19,830 nt of DNA from assembly GCA_050735975.1 (NCBI GenBank), contig JBOHVS010000094.1:1-19830 (forward strand), written 5' to 3'. The position numbers were made by a program, and so were the translations under genes. Of the stretch, positions 1 to 12,000 are shown one piece after another. The notes below the pieces were generated by a model. The model did not search any database, was not told the DNA's origin, and saw nothing but the letters and a program-made list of their open reading frames with translations. Source of the stretch: DATMBL01 sp050735975. GTDB lineage: Bacteria > Desulfobacterota > Binatia > UBA9968. Numbering within the stretch: position 1 is the stretch's first letter; every line of letters begins with the position of its first letter.

Positions 1-3000
1 ATTGTCGTTAGAACCGACCCGATCCAGATTCAGTACTTCAGCCCAGATCTTTGCTAGTGCTTTTTCGACCGGAGTGCGAGGAGCAGCAAAGCTCTCTTCC
101 AGTTCCCTTCTGCTCCCATCCCGCGACTGGAGAGTGCTTGGGTTCAGCTTGCCGTTGGGAGGGAGTGGCAGAGCATCGATCTCTGGCTTTCCAAATTCGA
201 CAAAGGTGTTGGTTGGAACCACATCGTTGCGTCGGGTCGAATGTTGATTTCGTTTTTCTTCAGACAGCAGCGGTAGCGACGAGGTCGGCCGCTCTGGGTT
301 GGAGGCTATGGCCTCAAGCAAATTTTGGTAATACGCCAGCATCGGGCTAATCGTGGAAGGCTCGAACAAATCGCGGTTGTAAACCAACAAGAACCAAAGA
401 TCTCCCTGCCCGTCCCCGCTATAGAGAGTCAAGTCGAACTTGGACTCAATCTCAGTGTGTGAGAGCGTCTCAATTTTCAAGCCCGCCAGTTCGAACACGC
501 GGTCCGGAACGTTGACCATGTTAAAAAGTACCTGAAATAGGGGCGTCCGGCTGAGGTCGCGCTCGGGTCGGAGCTCTTCCAGCAGTTTTTCAAATGGCAC
601 ATCCTGATGCGCATAGGCATCCAGGCAAACGCGCCGCACCCGGCCAAGTATTTCCCTGAACGTAGGGTTACCCGACAGGTCTGCACGCAGCACTAGCGTA
701 TTGACAAAGAAACCGATCAAGCCCTCAATTTCAGCCCGATTGCGGCCCGCTATCGGGGCGCCCACGGCAATGTCGTCCTGCCCCGTGAGCCGATGCAGCA
801 AAGTCTGAAAGGCTGCCAGCAAGGTCATAAAAAGACTGACCCCTTCCTTGCGGCTCAAAGCCTTGAGAGCTTCGGTGAGTTCTTTAGGCAGCACCAGAGA
901 TTGGCGCCGTCCCCGAAAACTCTGCACATGCGGGCGCGGCCGATCGGTCGGCAACTGCAAGGTGGAGAGATTCTCGAGCTGCTTTGTCCAGTAGGAAAGC
1001 TGAGTCTCTAAGACTTCTCCTTTTAGCCAATTACGCTGCCAAATCGCGTAGTCCACGTACTGAATCGGCAACTCCGGCAGAGACAAGGCTTTTCCGCAGG
1101 CGTAAGAGTCGTAAAGGACCGAGAGCTCCCGGAAAAGAATCCCCATCGACCAGCCGTCAGAAACAATGTGATGCAAAGTCACAAATAAAATGTGTTCCTC
1201 TTGATGCAATCGAAGGAGAGTCGTTCGGATCAACGGTCCTCGGCTCAGATCGAAAGGCCGGCGGGCCTCTTCGGCCGCAAGACGGCGCGCCTCATGCTCG
1301 CGGTCACTCTCAGCACGCTCGCTTAAGGGGACAGTCCCCATTCCGGAAAGGGGACTGTCCCCCTTGCTTAGATCGATTATCGGTAAGCCGACGGTCAATT
1401 CGGAGGCGACCACTTGATGCGGGAAGCCTTCTACGCTCCTAAACTTCGCCCGCAGTGGTTCATGGCGCCGAACGATCTCGTTGAGGCTCCGCTCCAGGGC
1501 AGGAACATCGAGGCAACCCGTCAAACGGAACGCTCGCGGCATGTTGTAGACCGTACTGCCCGGCTCCAGTTGGTCCAAAAACCACAGCCTCTGCTGGCCA
1601 AAAGAAAGCGGCAGTTCTCCGGGTCGAGAGACAGGGCGCAAGCTCGGCGTATGCCTTTTCCCGTTTGAACCGAGCTCTTCCTCGATACAGCGTGCCAGAC
1701 CGCCTAAGGTAGGCCACTCGAACAGACGCCGAACCGGCAAATCGATCTGCAAAAGATCCTGCAGGCGTGCGATCACCTGGGTAGCTTGAAGGGAATGGCC
1801 GCCGAGATCGAAGAAGTTGTCATGGATGCCGACTTGCTCCACCCTAAGAAGGTCAGCCCAGATACCTGCCAACAATTCCTCCGTCGAAGTACGAGGAGCA
1901 ACATAGCTCACTCCAGACGTTAAACGAGACTCCTCAAGTCCTGACAGCGCTTGCCTGTCTATTTTGCCGTGGGGAGTGACCGGCAGAGCGTCCAGGACAA
2001 CCAACGCTGAGGGCACCATGTAATCGGGGAGCCTCTCTCTCAGGAAGCTTCTCAATTCATCGATCGAGAGTGCATCATCGTTAAGGGCAGGCAACGGACG
2101 GATAGAAGCGCCGTTCTCTTGCTTATCGATTAACCTTCTTTCTTGTGACGGCCGGATCGCATAGACATAACAAAGCGGGGTTCCCGCCAGGAGAAGTTCC
2201 TGATCTATAAGCAACTCGAAACCGTGGCTTTCAAGCAGAGAGGTAATGGCGGTAAGGTTCTCCTTCACGTCGACTTCCACGACGATTTGTTCAATCTTCC
2301 GCCAATCGGCGTCTTTTATGCCGTTGAGAACATCCAGCTCGCTTTTCTCCACGTTGACCTTCAGTAAATCAATCGTCTCGATATTTTCTTGTTCGATGAT
2401 TGCCGACAGGGTGCGAAGCTCAGCGGTAAAGATTTGCGGCACAAATCGCCCCTTCAAGATGGCGTCGGCATGCCCGACGAGCTCGGCCATCCCGGAGACG
2501 CCGGCTTTTTCCTGGTTGATCATGAAAGTCTTGACGACTTCTTTTTCCTTTTGCGCGTCGGCGTAAAATCCCGAAAGTAACGAAAATCCCGGGAAGAAGG
2601 TAAACTCCGCGGTCTTTCCTTGATCGGACAGTCCATAGTTGAATAGCTTGACGCCGGAGGCGCATAGAGCCACATTGGCCCGCAGAATTTCAAACACCGC
2701 TGAATTGGGCTCGAAGGAGTAAACCTCCAGATCCTTGGCAATTTGATTGGCAAAGAGGGTAAACAATCCGATATTCGCTCCCACATCGAATACGCAGTCG
2801 CCGTCCTTAATGGTGATTCCGTGCCTCAGGTATGCCTGACGTACGAAGATCTCCTCGTAGAGGTAATCGGTCTCGTTTTTGTTGAGGTGCGCGACCGAGG
2901 CTCCGTTGGGAAGTCGGTAGCGTGGCTTGCCGGCGATCGTGGGGGCACGGTCCTGACTGGGAACCACGAAGCCGATCAGTCGCTTCTGCCCGACGCCGTC

Positions 3001-6000
3001 CCCGTGCGCGAGAACAACGGCTTCCCGAACGGCCGGGTGCTGTTTCAACACCGCCTCAATCTCCCCCGGCTCGACGCGGAATCCGCGGATCTTCACCTGT
3101 TGGTCGCTGCGGCCCAAGAATTCGATGTTGCCGTCGCGCAAGCAGCGGCCTAAATCTCCGCTCTTGTACATCCGTCGCCCCGGCTCCGTACTGAATGGAT
3201 CGGGAACAAATCTCTCCGCGGTGAGGTCGGGCCGATTGAGATAGCCTCGAGTTAGACTAAGACCCGCAATGTACAGCTCGCCGGGTACGCCGATAGGAAC
3301 AGGGTTCAAATACCGGTCGAGCAAGTAAATCTCGACATTTGAGAGCGGGCGACCAAGCGGAAGAGTGCCCGAGTTGGGAGAGAGGGACTCTTGTTCCATC
3401 CGATAAGTAAGTACACCGATAGTGGTCTCGGTAGGTCCATAGTGATTGACGACAGTTAAATAGGGGGCTTGTCTTTGAACATCTGTAACCCATTCCATAT
3501 TTGCCGACTCGCCCCCGAGAATGAGCATTTTTCGCGGCAAGACTCGTTGGTGGTGGGAGACTGTCTGTAACGCCGCAAGATGGGAGGGAACAATTTTTAG
3601 ATAATCGATCGGATGGCGGCTCATATAATCTGCCATCGCATTCGCATCGGATACTCTGTCCTGAGAGATGACGTGGAGAGAGCCACCCGTGCACAATGAG
3701 GAAAAGACAACTGTGTTTCCCAAATCAGCGGCAAGCGTAGAAACGCTGGCAAAACTGCCGGTCCCATCGAGCGCCAACCGGTCAAGAATGGCAAAGATGT
3801 AGTTGGTGAGTTGCCGATGCTCAACCGCGACCCCTTTGGGATAACCCGTAGAACCGGAAGTGTAGATTACATAGGCCAAGTTCTCCGCTGTTGCCACGCT
3901 GTGAGGGTTCTCTTGGCTCTCTTGAGCGATAACCGCTCGGTCTGTGTCCAGGCAGACGACAGTTGGATTGCGGATTGCGAATTGCGAATTGCGGATGGCA
4001 GACGGCCCAAGCGAAGACTGTGTTTTTATCGCCCCTCCCTCTTCCGTCTCCGGTCCATCTAGGCCGGTCGTCAGTCTTCTGTCAGACGTTCTCTCAGGCA
4101 ACTGTTCGATGAGTTTACTCTGGGTCAACAGCAGCGCCGCTTGTGCGTCGTGCAACATGTGAGCGAGGCGTTCCTTAGGGTAGCTCGGGTCCACGGGTAC
4201 ATAGGCCCCTCCGGCCTTGAGGACCCCCAGCAGACCTATAACCATTTCGATGGAGCGCTCCATGCAGATGCCTACCCGGACTTCGGCTTCTACGCCGAAT
4301 CTCTGAAGATAGTGAGCCAGCTGATTGGCCCGCTGATTGAGTTCCCGGTAGGTGAGTCGTGTTTCTTCAAAGACCACCGCAACAGCATCAGGAGTTCTCT
4401 CCACCTGCTCTTCGAACAATTGGTGCAAGCACTTCTCTCGGGGATAATCTTTTTTCGTGTCGTTCCATTCCACCAAGAGTTGATGCACCTCGGCAGCGGT
4501 GAGCATCGCCAAGTCGGAAAGGCGGCGCTCAGGATCCAACACGATGGCTCTGAGAAGAACCTGAAAGTGATTTAGCATCCTGGCGATGGTAGCGGCATCG
4601 AACAGATCGGAATCGTAAACGAATGTTAGATGAGTTCCGTCATCGCGCTCCCTGATGTAAAACTCAATATCGAATTGCGGGACCCAGCTGAACGTTTTAA
4701 TCGGCTCAACGGCCAGCCGATCGAGTTCAAGTCCGGCCTCTTTAAAGTTGTACATATTGATGAACACTTGAAAGATCGGTGTTCGAGTCAGATCCCGCTC
4801 CGGCTGCAACTCCTCCACCAGTTTGTCGAAGGGGAGATCCTGGTGATCGTAGGCTCCGAGCGCGACCTCCCGAACCCTCCTCAAAAGTTCCCGGAACGTA
4901 GGGTTTCCCGAGACATCCGTTCGCAAGGCGAGAGAATTCAAAAACAAACCGATAAGACTCTCCGTCTCGGAACGGTCTCTTCCCGCCACCGGAGTGCCGA
5001 CGACAATGTCGGTTTCATTCGTAATTCGATGCAACAGCGTTTGAAAAGCCCCGAGGAAAGTCATGAACAAGGTCACCCCAGCTTTGCGGCTAAGAGCCTC
5101 CAGGTCGGCCGTTAAACTGTTCGAGAGACGGACACTTTGCCGTCCTCCGCGGCGGCCCTGCAGCGGCACTCGGGGATGGTCGGTGAGCAAATTCAAACGG
5201 GCCGGAGCGCCTTTTAATCGCTCTTTCCAATAGGCCAGCCGGCTGTCAAGCTCCGCGCCCTGAAAGGTCTCCCGCTGCCAGAGCGCATAGTGCTTGTATT
5301 GAATCGATAGAGGAGGGAGCGGAGAGGATTTGCCGGCCGAAAAGGCTTGATAAAGAACGGCAAATTCCCGAAAAAACAGCGCGAAACACCAATGGTCCCA
5401 GGCGATGTGATGTCCATTCAAAAACAAAACATGTTGATCCGCGCTCAGTCGCAATAATGTAGCCCGCAGCAAAAGGTCATTGGCTAGATCAAAAGGACGC
5501 CGCCGCTCCTCTTCAAAGACCTGTTGGACTTCCCTCTCCAAATCCACGGCGGGTTTTCGTGATAGGTCCAAAATGGATACCCGGAAAGACTCCTGGTCAG
5601 CAATCAGCTGGAGCGGCTTGCCCTTGCTTAACTGAAACGTCGTACGCAGGGCCTCATGTCTTCGCACAATCTCTGCAAGCGATCGTTCCAGGGCGTCGAT
5701 ATTCAATGGCCCGGTGAGGCGAAACCCACAGGAGATGCGATAGGCTAAATTGTCGGGCTCTAGCCGACTAAGAAACCAGAATCGCTCCTGAGAGAAGGAG
5801 AGAGGATATCCTTCATGAAGGACTTGCGGTGATATCGGCGCGACCGTGGTCCCGACTTTCCCCTCACGCGCTGATTCGATGCGTTCAGCCAGTCCCGCTA
5901 AAGTCGACGCCTCGAATAGACTTCGCAACGGCGACTCCAGCCCAAAAGCGCCACGAATCCGAGCGGCAAGCTGTGTCGCCAAAAGCGAATGGCCGCCGAG

Positions 6001-9000
6001 ATCGAAGAAGTTGTCATGGATGCCAACCCGATCCACGCGTAGCACTTCGACCCACATGGCGGCCAACGCTTCCTCCCTCGGAGTTCGGGGACTAACGAAA
6101 GTTTTCTCCAGCTCGGGTCCAATACCGTCCGGCGGCGGCAATGCTCGGCGGTCGATCTTGCCGTTGGGGCTCAGTGGAAGCGCATCGATTATCACAATGG
6201 CGGAAGGTAGCATCTGTTCCGGCACCTTCTCTTTAAGGAACATGCGCATCTCGGCAGCGGACACAGCGAGCTTCTGCTTCGCGACGACATAGGCGACCAG
6301 CCGCTTGTCTCCGGGTACGTCGTCTCGAACCAGGACGACTGCCTGCCGAACCGAAGAGTGTTGTCTCAAAGTCGCCTCGATCTCTCCCGGTTCAATGCGG
6401 ACTCCGCGGATCTTCACCTGATGGTCGATCCGGCCCAGGAACTCGATGTTACCGTCGGGGAGATATCTTGCCAGGTCTCCAGTTTTGTACAGGCGGGCGC
6501 CCCGCTCATCGCTGAAATGGTTGGGAATGAATTTCTCCGCGGTAAGATCAGGGGCGTTCAGATAGCCTCTGGCCAGGCCGACACCGCCGATGTGCAATTC
6601 GCCCGGCACGCCCACCGGGACCGCCTGCAATTGCGAGTTCAGCAGGTAAATCCGAATGTTCGCAATTGGACGGCCAATGGGCACGGACCGGTAGTTGTTT
6701 TCCGGCAGGCATCTCCAGAAGGTCACGTCGACGGCAGCTTCCGTAGGTCCATAGAGGTTGTGCAATTCGGCGTCGAGATGGGCGAAGAAACGCTCTGCGA
6801 GTTCTAAAGGCAACTTCTCACCGCTACAGATGACGCGCCTCAGACAACTGCAAGCCTCTAAATCCTCCTGTTCGAGGAAAACTTGGAGCACGGAGGGAAC
6901 AAAATGAAGCGTGGTGATCTTTTGCTCAGCAATCAGCTTTACCAGGTAGGGGCTGTCTTGATGACCGCCGGGCCGGGCTATCACCAAACAGGCTCCGGTC
7001 AACAGGGGCCAGAAAAATTCCCATACGGATACATCGAAACTGAAGGGCGTCTTCTGCAGGACTCGATCGGTGCTGGACAATCGATAGGCATCTTGCATCC
7101 AGAGTAAGCGATTGCAGATCGCTCTATGGGTATTCATGGCGCCCTTCGGCGTCCCGGTTGATCCTGAGGTGAAGATTGCATACGCCAGATTCTCCGGCGC
7201 CGGGCCGCTGCTTGGATTTTCCACGCTCTCCTCGGCGATGGCCTCCCAATCTGTGTCTAGGCAAATCACAGTTGGATTGCGGATGTCAGATAGCCGAAGC
7301 GAAGACTGGGGAGCGATAACCGGAGACTGTGTTTTTATCGCTCCTCGGTCTTCTGTCTCCGGTCCGTCCAGGCCGGTCGCCAGTTTTCTGCCAGCCGTTC
7401 TCTCAGGCAATTGTTCGATGAGTTTACTCTGGGTTAACAGCACAGGCGCTTGGGTGTCCTCGATCATGAAGGCCAAGCGCGCTTTTGGATACGTCGGCTC
7501 TAAAGGCACATAGGCCCCGCCCGCTTTGAGAATACCCAAAAGCCCTACTATCATGTCCAACGAACGCTCCATGCAGATGCCTACCAGCACTTCAGGACCT
7601 ACCCCCAGCTTGCGCAAATGGTGCGCTAGCTGGTTGGCACGGCGGTTCAGCTCCCGGTAGGTCAATTTCTGCTCCCGGCCAGATCCTGAGGGTGTTGAAA
7701 GGCTGGTCGAAGGAAAGACCACTGCAACGGCATCCGGCGTCCGCTCGACCTGTGCTTCGAACATCTCATGGATGCACTTATCCTGCGGGTAATTTCTTTT
7801 GGTGTCATTCCATTCGACTAACAATTGCGTTCTTTCCGCCGCGGTCAGTACCGGTAAGTCGGACAGCCGCTGGTCTGGCTTTTCGACCAGGCTCGTCAAT
7901 AGAGTCTGGAAATGATCCACCATCCGACTGATGGTGCTTCCATCAAAAAGATCCGTTTTGTATTGTATCGATCCCCTCAGCGAATCCGCCTCCTCGAGCA
8001 TCGATAGAGTCAGATCAAACTTTGCCGCCTCGCTGTCCACCGTCAGAGGAGTCACAGTTAGGCCTGTAAACCGCGGCGCCGCTGTCATTTGAGCGTTCTG
8101 CAGAACGAACATCACCTGAAACAAGGGGTTACGGCTCAAGTCCCGTTGCGGCTCCAACTCTTCGACTAGCTTCTCAAACGGCAAATCCTGATGCTCATAC
8201 GCACCCAAACATACGTCGCGCACTTGTCCAAGCAGCTCCAGGAAAGTGGGGTTGCCCGATAGATTGCTGCGCAACACCAGGGTATTGACGAAAAATCCGA
8301 TCAGACCCTCGATCTCGGGCCGATTGCGATTGGCAATTGGAGTGCCGACGCAGATGTCGGCCTCTCCAGTGTAACGGTAGAGCAGGATCTGAAAGGCCGC
8401 CAACAACGTCATGAACAGAGTAACCCCTTCCTTGCGGCTCAAGGTCTTGAGCTTCTCGGAAAGATCTTTAGGCAGTACCCAAGACTGCCGCGCACCCCGG
8501 TAGCTCTGCATCCCTGCTCGCGGCCGGTCGGCCGGTAACTCCAGCGCCGGGAGAATGTAGTTCAACTGTTGTTTCCAATATGAAAGTTGGTTCTCGAGAA
8601 TCTGCCCCTGCAGCCAATCTCTTTGCCAGACTGCAAAGTCGGCATATTGGATGGGAAGGGAAGCAAGCGGCGACGGATTTCCTTGGTAGAAGGCTCGGTA
8701 AAGAGCAGACAGCTCACGAAAGAGAACCTGCAGAGACCAACCGTCTGAGACTATGTGGTGCATGGTGATCAGCAGGATGTGCTCCGCTTCACTCAGTCGC
8801 AGCAACCGTGCGCGCAGTAACGGCAATCGGCTCAGGTCAAAAGGCCGCCGGGCTTCCTCGCTTGCCAGCCGCATTGCCTCGCTCTCCCGATCAGCCTCGG
8901 CTCTACAACTCAGGTCCACGACCGGCACCGTTAGGCTCAGGGTCGCGGCGATCATCTGCATTGGTTGACCATCCACGACGGAAAAGGAAGTTCGCAGCGC

Positions 9001-12000
9001 CTCGTGCCGGAGCACGATTTCATTCAGGCTTTGCTCCAGGGCCGCCAAATTCAGCGCACCTGCCAGGCGGAACGCGGCCGCAATGTTGTAGACAGGAGTC
9101 GAAGGTTCGAGCTGGGCCAAAAACCACAGCCGTTGCTGCGCAAACGAGAGCGGAAATTCTCTGTACCGAGAGACCGGCCCTAGGCCCGGAGTCGGCCGTT
9201 TTCCGTTTGAACCGAGCTCTTCCTCGATACAGCGCGCCAGACCGCTTATGGTGGGGCGCTCAAATAGACGGCGCAACGGCAAATCCACCTGAAAGAGATC
9301 CCGCAGACGGGAAATGACCTGGGTCGCCTGAAGAGAATGTCCGCCCAACTCGAAAAAATTGTCGTCAAGGCTTATTCGGTCCAGCTTGAAAAGATCGCGC
9401 CAAATGTCGGCAACCGCTTTTTCTACCGGAGCGCTTGGAGCGATAAAAGCGCGTTCCGAATTCCCTCGCGTTGGTTCGGGATCGGGAAGCGCGCGCCGAT
9501 CGATTTTTCTATTGACTGTAAGCGGCAGCTTATCGAGTAATACGAAACGCGAAGGCACCATGTACTCCGGCAGCTTCCGTCGAAGAAAATTCCTGAGTTC
9601 CTCGGATGTGAGAGTTCGGTCAGGTTTCGATACCACATAAGCCACCAGCAGCTGCCTGCGCCATGCATCATCTCGCCCCAATACTACGCTTTCCTTGACA
9701 GCCGGATGTTGGTCCAATGCAGCCTCGACCTCAACCGCTTCGATGCGGAAACCGCGAATCTTGAATTGATGATCGAGGCGTCCAAGAAACTCGAGATTTC
9801 CATCCGTCCGGTAGCGGCCCCGGTCACCGGTCTTATAAAGTCGCGCGCCGGGCTGACTGTTGAAAGGATCGGGGATAAACCGCTCCGCGGTGAGCTCAGG
9901 CGAATTCATATAGCCGCGTGCCAGCCCCAACCCGCCAATATAAATCTCGCCGGGAATGCCAGTTGGAGTAAGATTGAGATGGCTGTCCAGGACGCGCATG
10001 CGAGCATTCGGAATCGGCCCGCCGAGAGGAGCTATATCCCGGTCGCGCTCGTTCTCACCTTCCCCGACATAACAGTAACTACTTGTCATCGTGCATTCCG
10101 TCGGTCCGTATTGGTTCACGAGCTTCGTCCTGGGCCCGAAGACCTCCTTTGCCTTTTGGCAACTTGTCATGGGCAGAGCCTCGCCACTCACGAGGATGAG
10201 ACGCACCGATTCATAAATTCGCTCGCCGCCGGATGCCGCCTCGAGGAGCCCGTTCAACAGGGTAGGGACGATACTTAAAATGCAACTCACACCATGCTCT
10301 TGAATTTTATTGAGGAGAGCAGCGGGAGCCTTGGCATCAAAGTCCCTGACAACTACCACTCGGGCGCCCGCAGTGAGGGAGCCGATCAGGTCTCGCACCG
10401 AAGCATCAAACGCGAAGGACGGCAGCTGGAGAATGGCGTCAGCACTACTGAGATCGTACGTGGCGCGCAGATAGGACAGGTAATTGACTATTCCTCCGTG
10501 ACAGCCAAGCACACCCTTGGGCATGCCAGTGGAACCGGAGGTGTACATGACGTAAGCGAGGTTATCCGGCTCGACCATGATCGCGGGATTATTTTCCCGC
10601 TCGGGCTCGAATAGGGCGTGGTCTCCATCCAAGCAAAGTATTTTGATTTGAGAACCCCTATCGTCTGTCACGACAGGCTTCGATCTTCCATCTTCAAATA
10701 GCTTTTCCAGCAGTCGTTCTTGAGTCAGCAAGAGCTTCACCTGCGCATCTTCAAGCATGAAAGCTAGTCGCTCGTTCGGATACTCAGGGTCCAACGGAAC
10801 ATAGCAGCTGCCCGATTTGAGTACGGCCAGGATGCCAACGACCATCTCTAGCGAGCGGTCCAGGCATATACCTACCGGCACCTCAGGCCCTGCTCCGAAC
10901 TTTCGGAGGCAATGCGCCAACCGATTTGCCCGATAGTTTAATTCCTGATAGGTGAGTTGTTGGTTTTCGAAGACGACGGCGACGGCATCGGGCGACCGCT
11001 CCACTTGCCCCTCGAAGAGTTGTTGGATGCTGCGATTTTCGCGCTCCGTCAAAGGTGCTGCGCCCGTTTTCAACGCTAGCGTCTCTTCCGCAACCGTTAA
11101 TAGCGGCAGTTCCGACAACCGCCGCGCGGCATTTGCGACGATGCCTTCGAGGAGGTTTTGGAAATGCTCTCCCATCCGGCTAATGATCGCTCTATCGAAA
11201 AGATCGACGTTGTAGCGAAACAAGCAACGAAACCCGTCCGGTTTCTCAATGATGTAAAGCGCCAGATCAAACTTCGATAGTTCGGAGTCGAATTCAAACG
11301 GCTCTATGTTGAGTCCCCTTAACTTGACGGTTTCGTCGGAAAAGTTCCTCAACTGGAACATTACCTGGAACAGCGGCGAGCGGCTAAGGTCGCGGTCCGG
11401 CTGGAGCTCTTCTACCAGCTTTTCAAACGGAAGATTCTGGTGTTCGTACCCTCCCAGCGCCACTTTGCGCACGCGGCCGAGTAGATCCGTAAACGTGGGA
11501 TTCCCGGAGAGGTCAGTACGCAGCACCAGCGTGTTGACGAAAAATCCGATCAAAGCCTCCAGCTCTATTCTGTTGCGCCCGGCAATAGGGCAGCCGACGA
11601 CCACATCGGTTTGGCCCGTATAGCGGTAAAGCAAAGTTTTGAACGCCGCCAGCAGCGTCATGAACAGCGTAACGTTTTCCCTATAGGAAAGTGATTTGAG
11701 AAGGTCCGCAATCTGGCCGGGAATAAGAATCGCGTATCGTGCGCCGGTGAAAGTTTGCACCGGCGGCCTTGGATGGTCGGTTGGCAGCTCGAGTAGTTGG
11801 GGTGCATTCTCGAGCTGTCTTTTCCAATAAGAAAGCTCCGCTTGCAGCGTTTCTCCTTTCAGCCACTCTCTCTGCCAGGCGGTAAAATCCGCGTACTGAA
11901 TCGGGAGATCCGGGAGTGGCGACGGCTTTTCCTCCAAGAAGGCCTCGTAGAGGGCCGCCAGCTCCCGAAAGAGCACCGCCATGGACCAGCCATCCCAGAC

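Larger units (their letters stand above)
1..1644 (-). other. Module 6: C domain, vestigial A, T (A-less module), partial
   Basis: The C domain is complete: PLSFGQQRLWFLDQL, HHIVSDG at residue 3753 (nt 1153-1173), then GFFVNTLVLRADLSGNPTF and LFEPSTISPMLAYYQNLLEAI. It is followed directly by about 35 residues (RRNDVVPTNTFVEFGKPEID) leading into an A10-like DALPLPPNGKLNPSTL, then a T domain (EKALAKIWAEVLNLDRVGSN) cut off by the window edge before its serine. The core motifs A1-A8 are all missing. The gene stays in frame through the junction. Confidence 0.92.
1645..5833 (-). other. Module 5: C-A(MT)-T, Asp-like with embedded methyltransferase
   Basis: The C domain starts YPLSFSQERFWFL. Its active-site motif is HHIAWDH (nt 5392-5412), with His in place of the final Gly. 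In the A domain, A3 is YTSGSTGYPKG at 2856, A4 reads AADLGNTVVF with D2902, A5 is NHYGPTETTIGV, A9 is LPDYMVPS and A10 is HGKIDRQAL. The pocket code DLTKIGHIGK is close to the Asp code DLTKVGHIGK. The methyltransferase interrupts the A domain between A8 (RGFRVEPGEIE) and A9. T-domain serine is S3546. The A2-A3 interval contains repeat-insert copy 3. Confidence 0.9.

Noticed and set aside
1325..1365. Transcription terminator hairpin
   Set aside because: The hairpin lies in the middle of an open NRPS frame and has no T-run; a terminator here would cut the transcript before modules are complete.
3964..4000. Short tandem units resembling a CRISPR or minisatellite array
   Set aside because: The units are 7 bp without spacers and lie in frame within an A domain; this is a slippage ladder, not a CRISPR.
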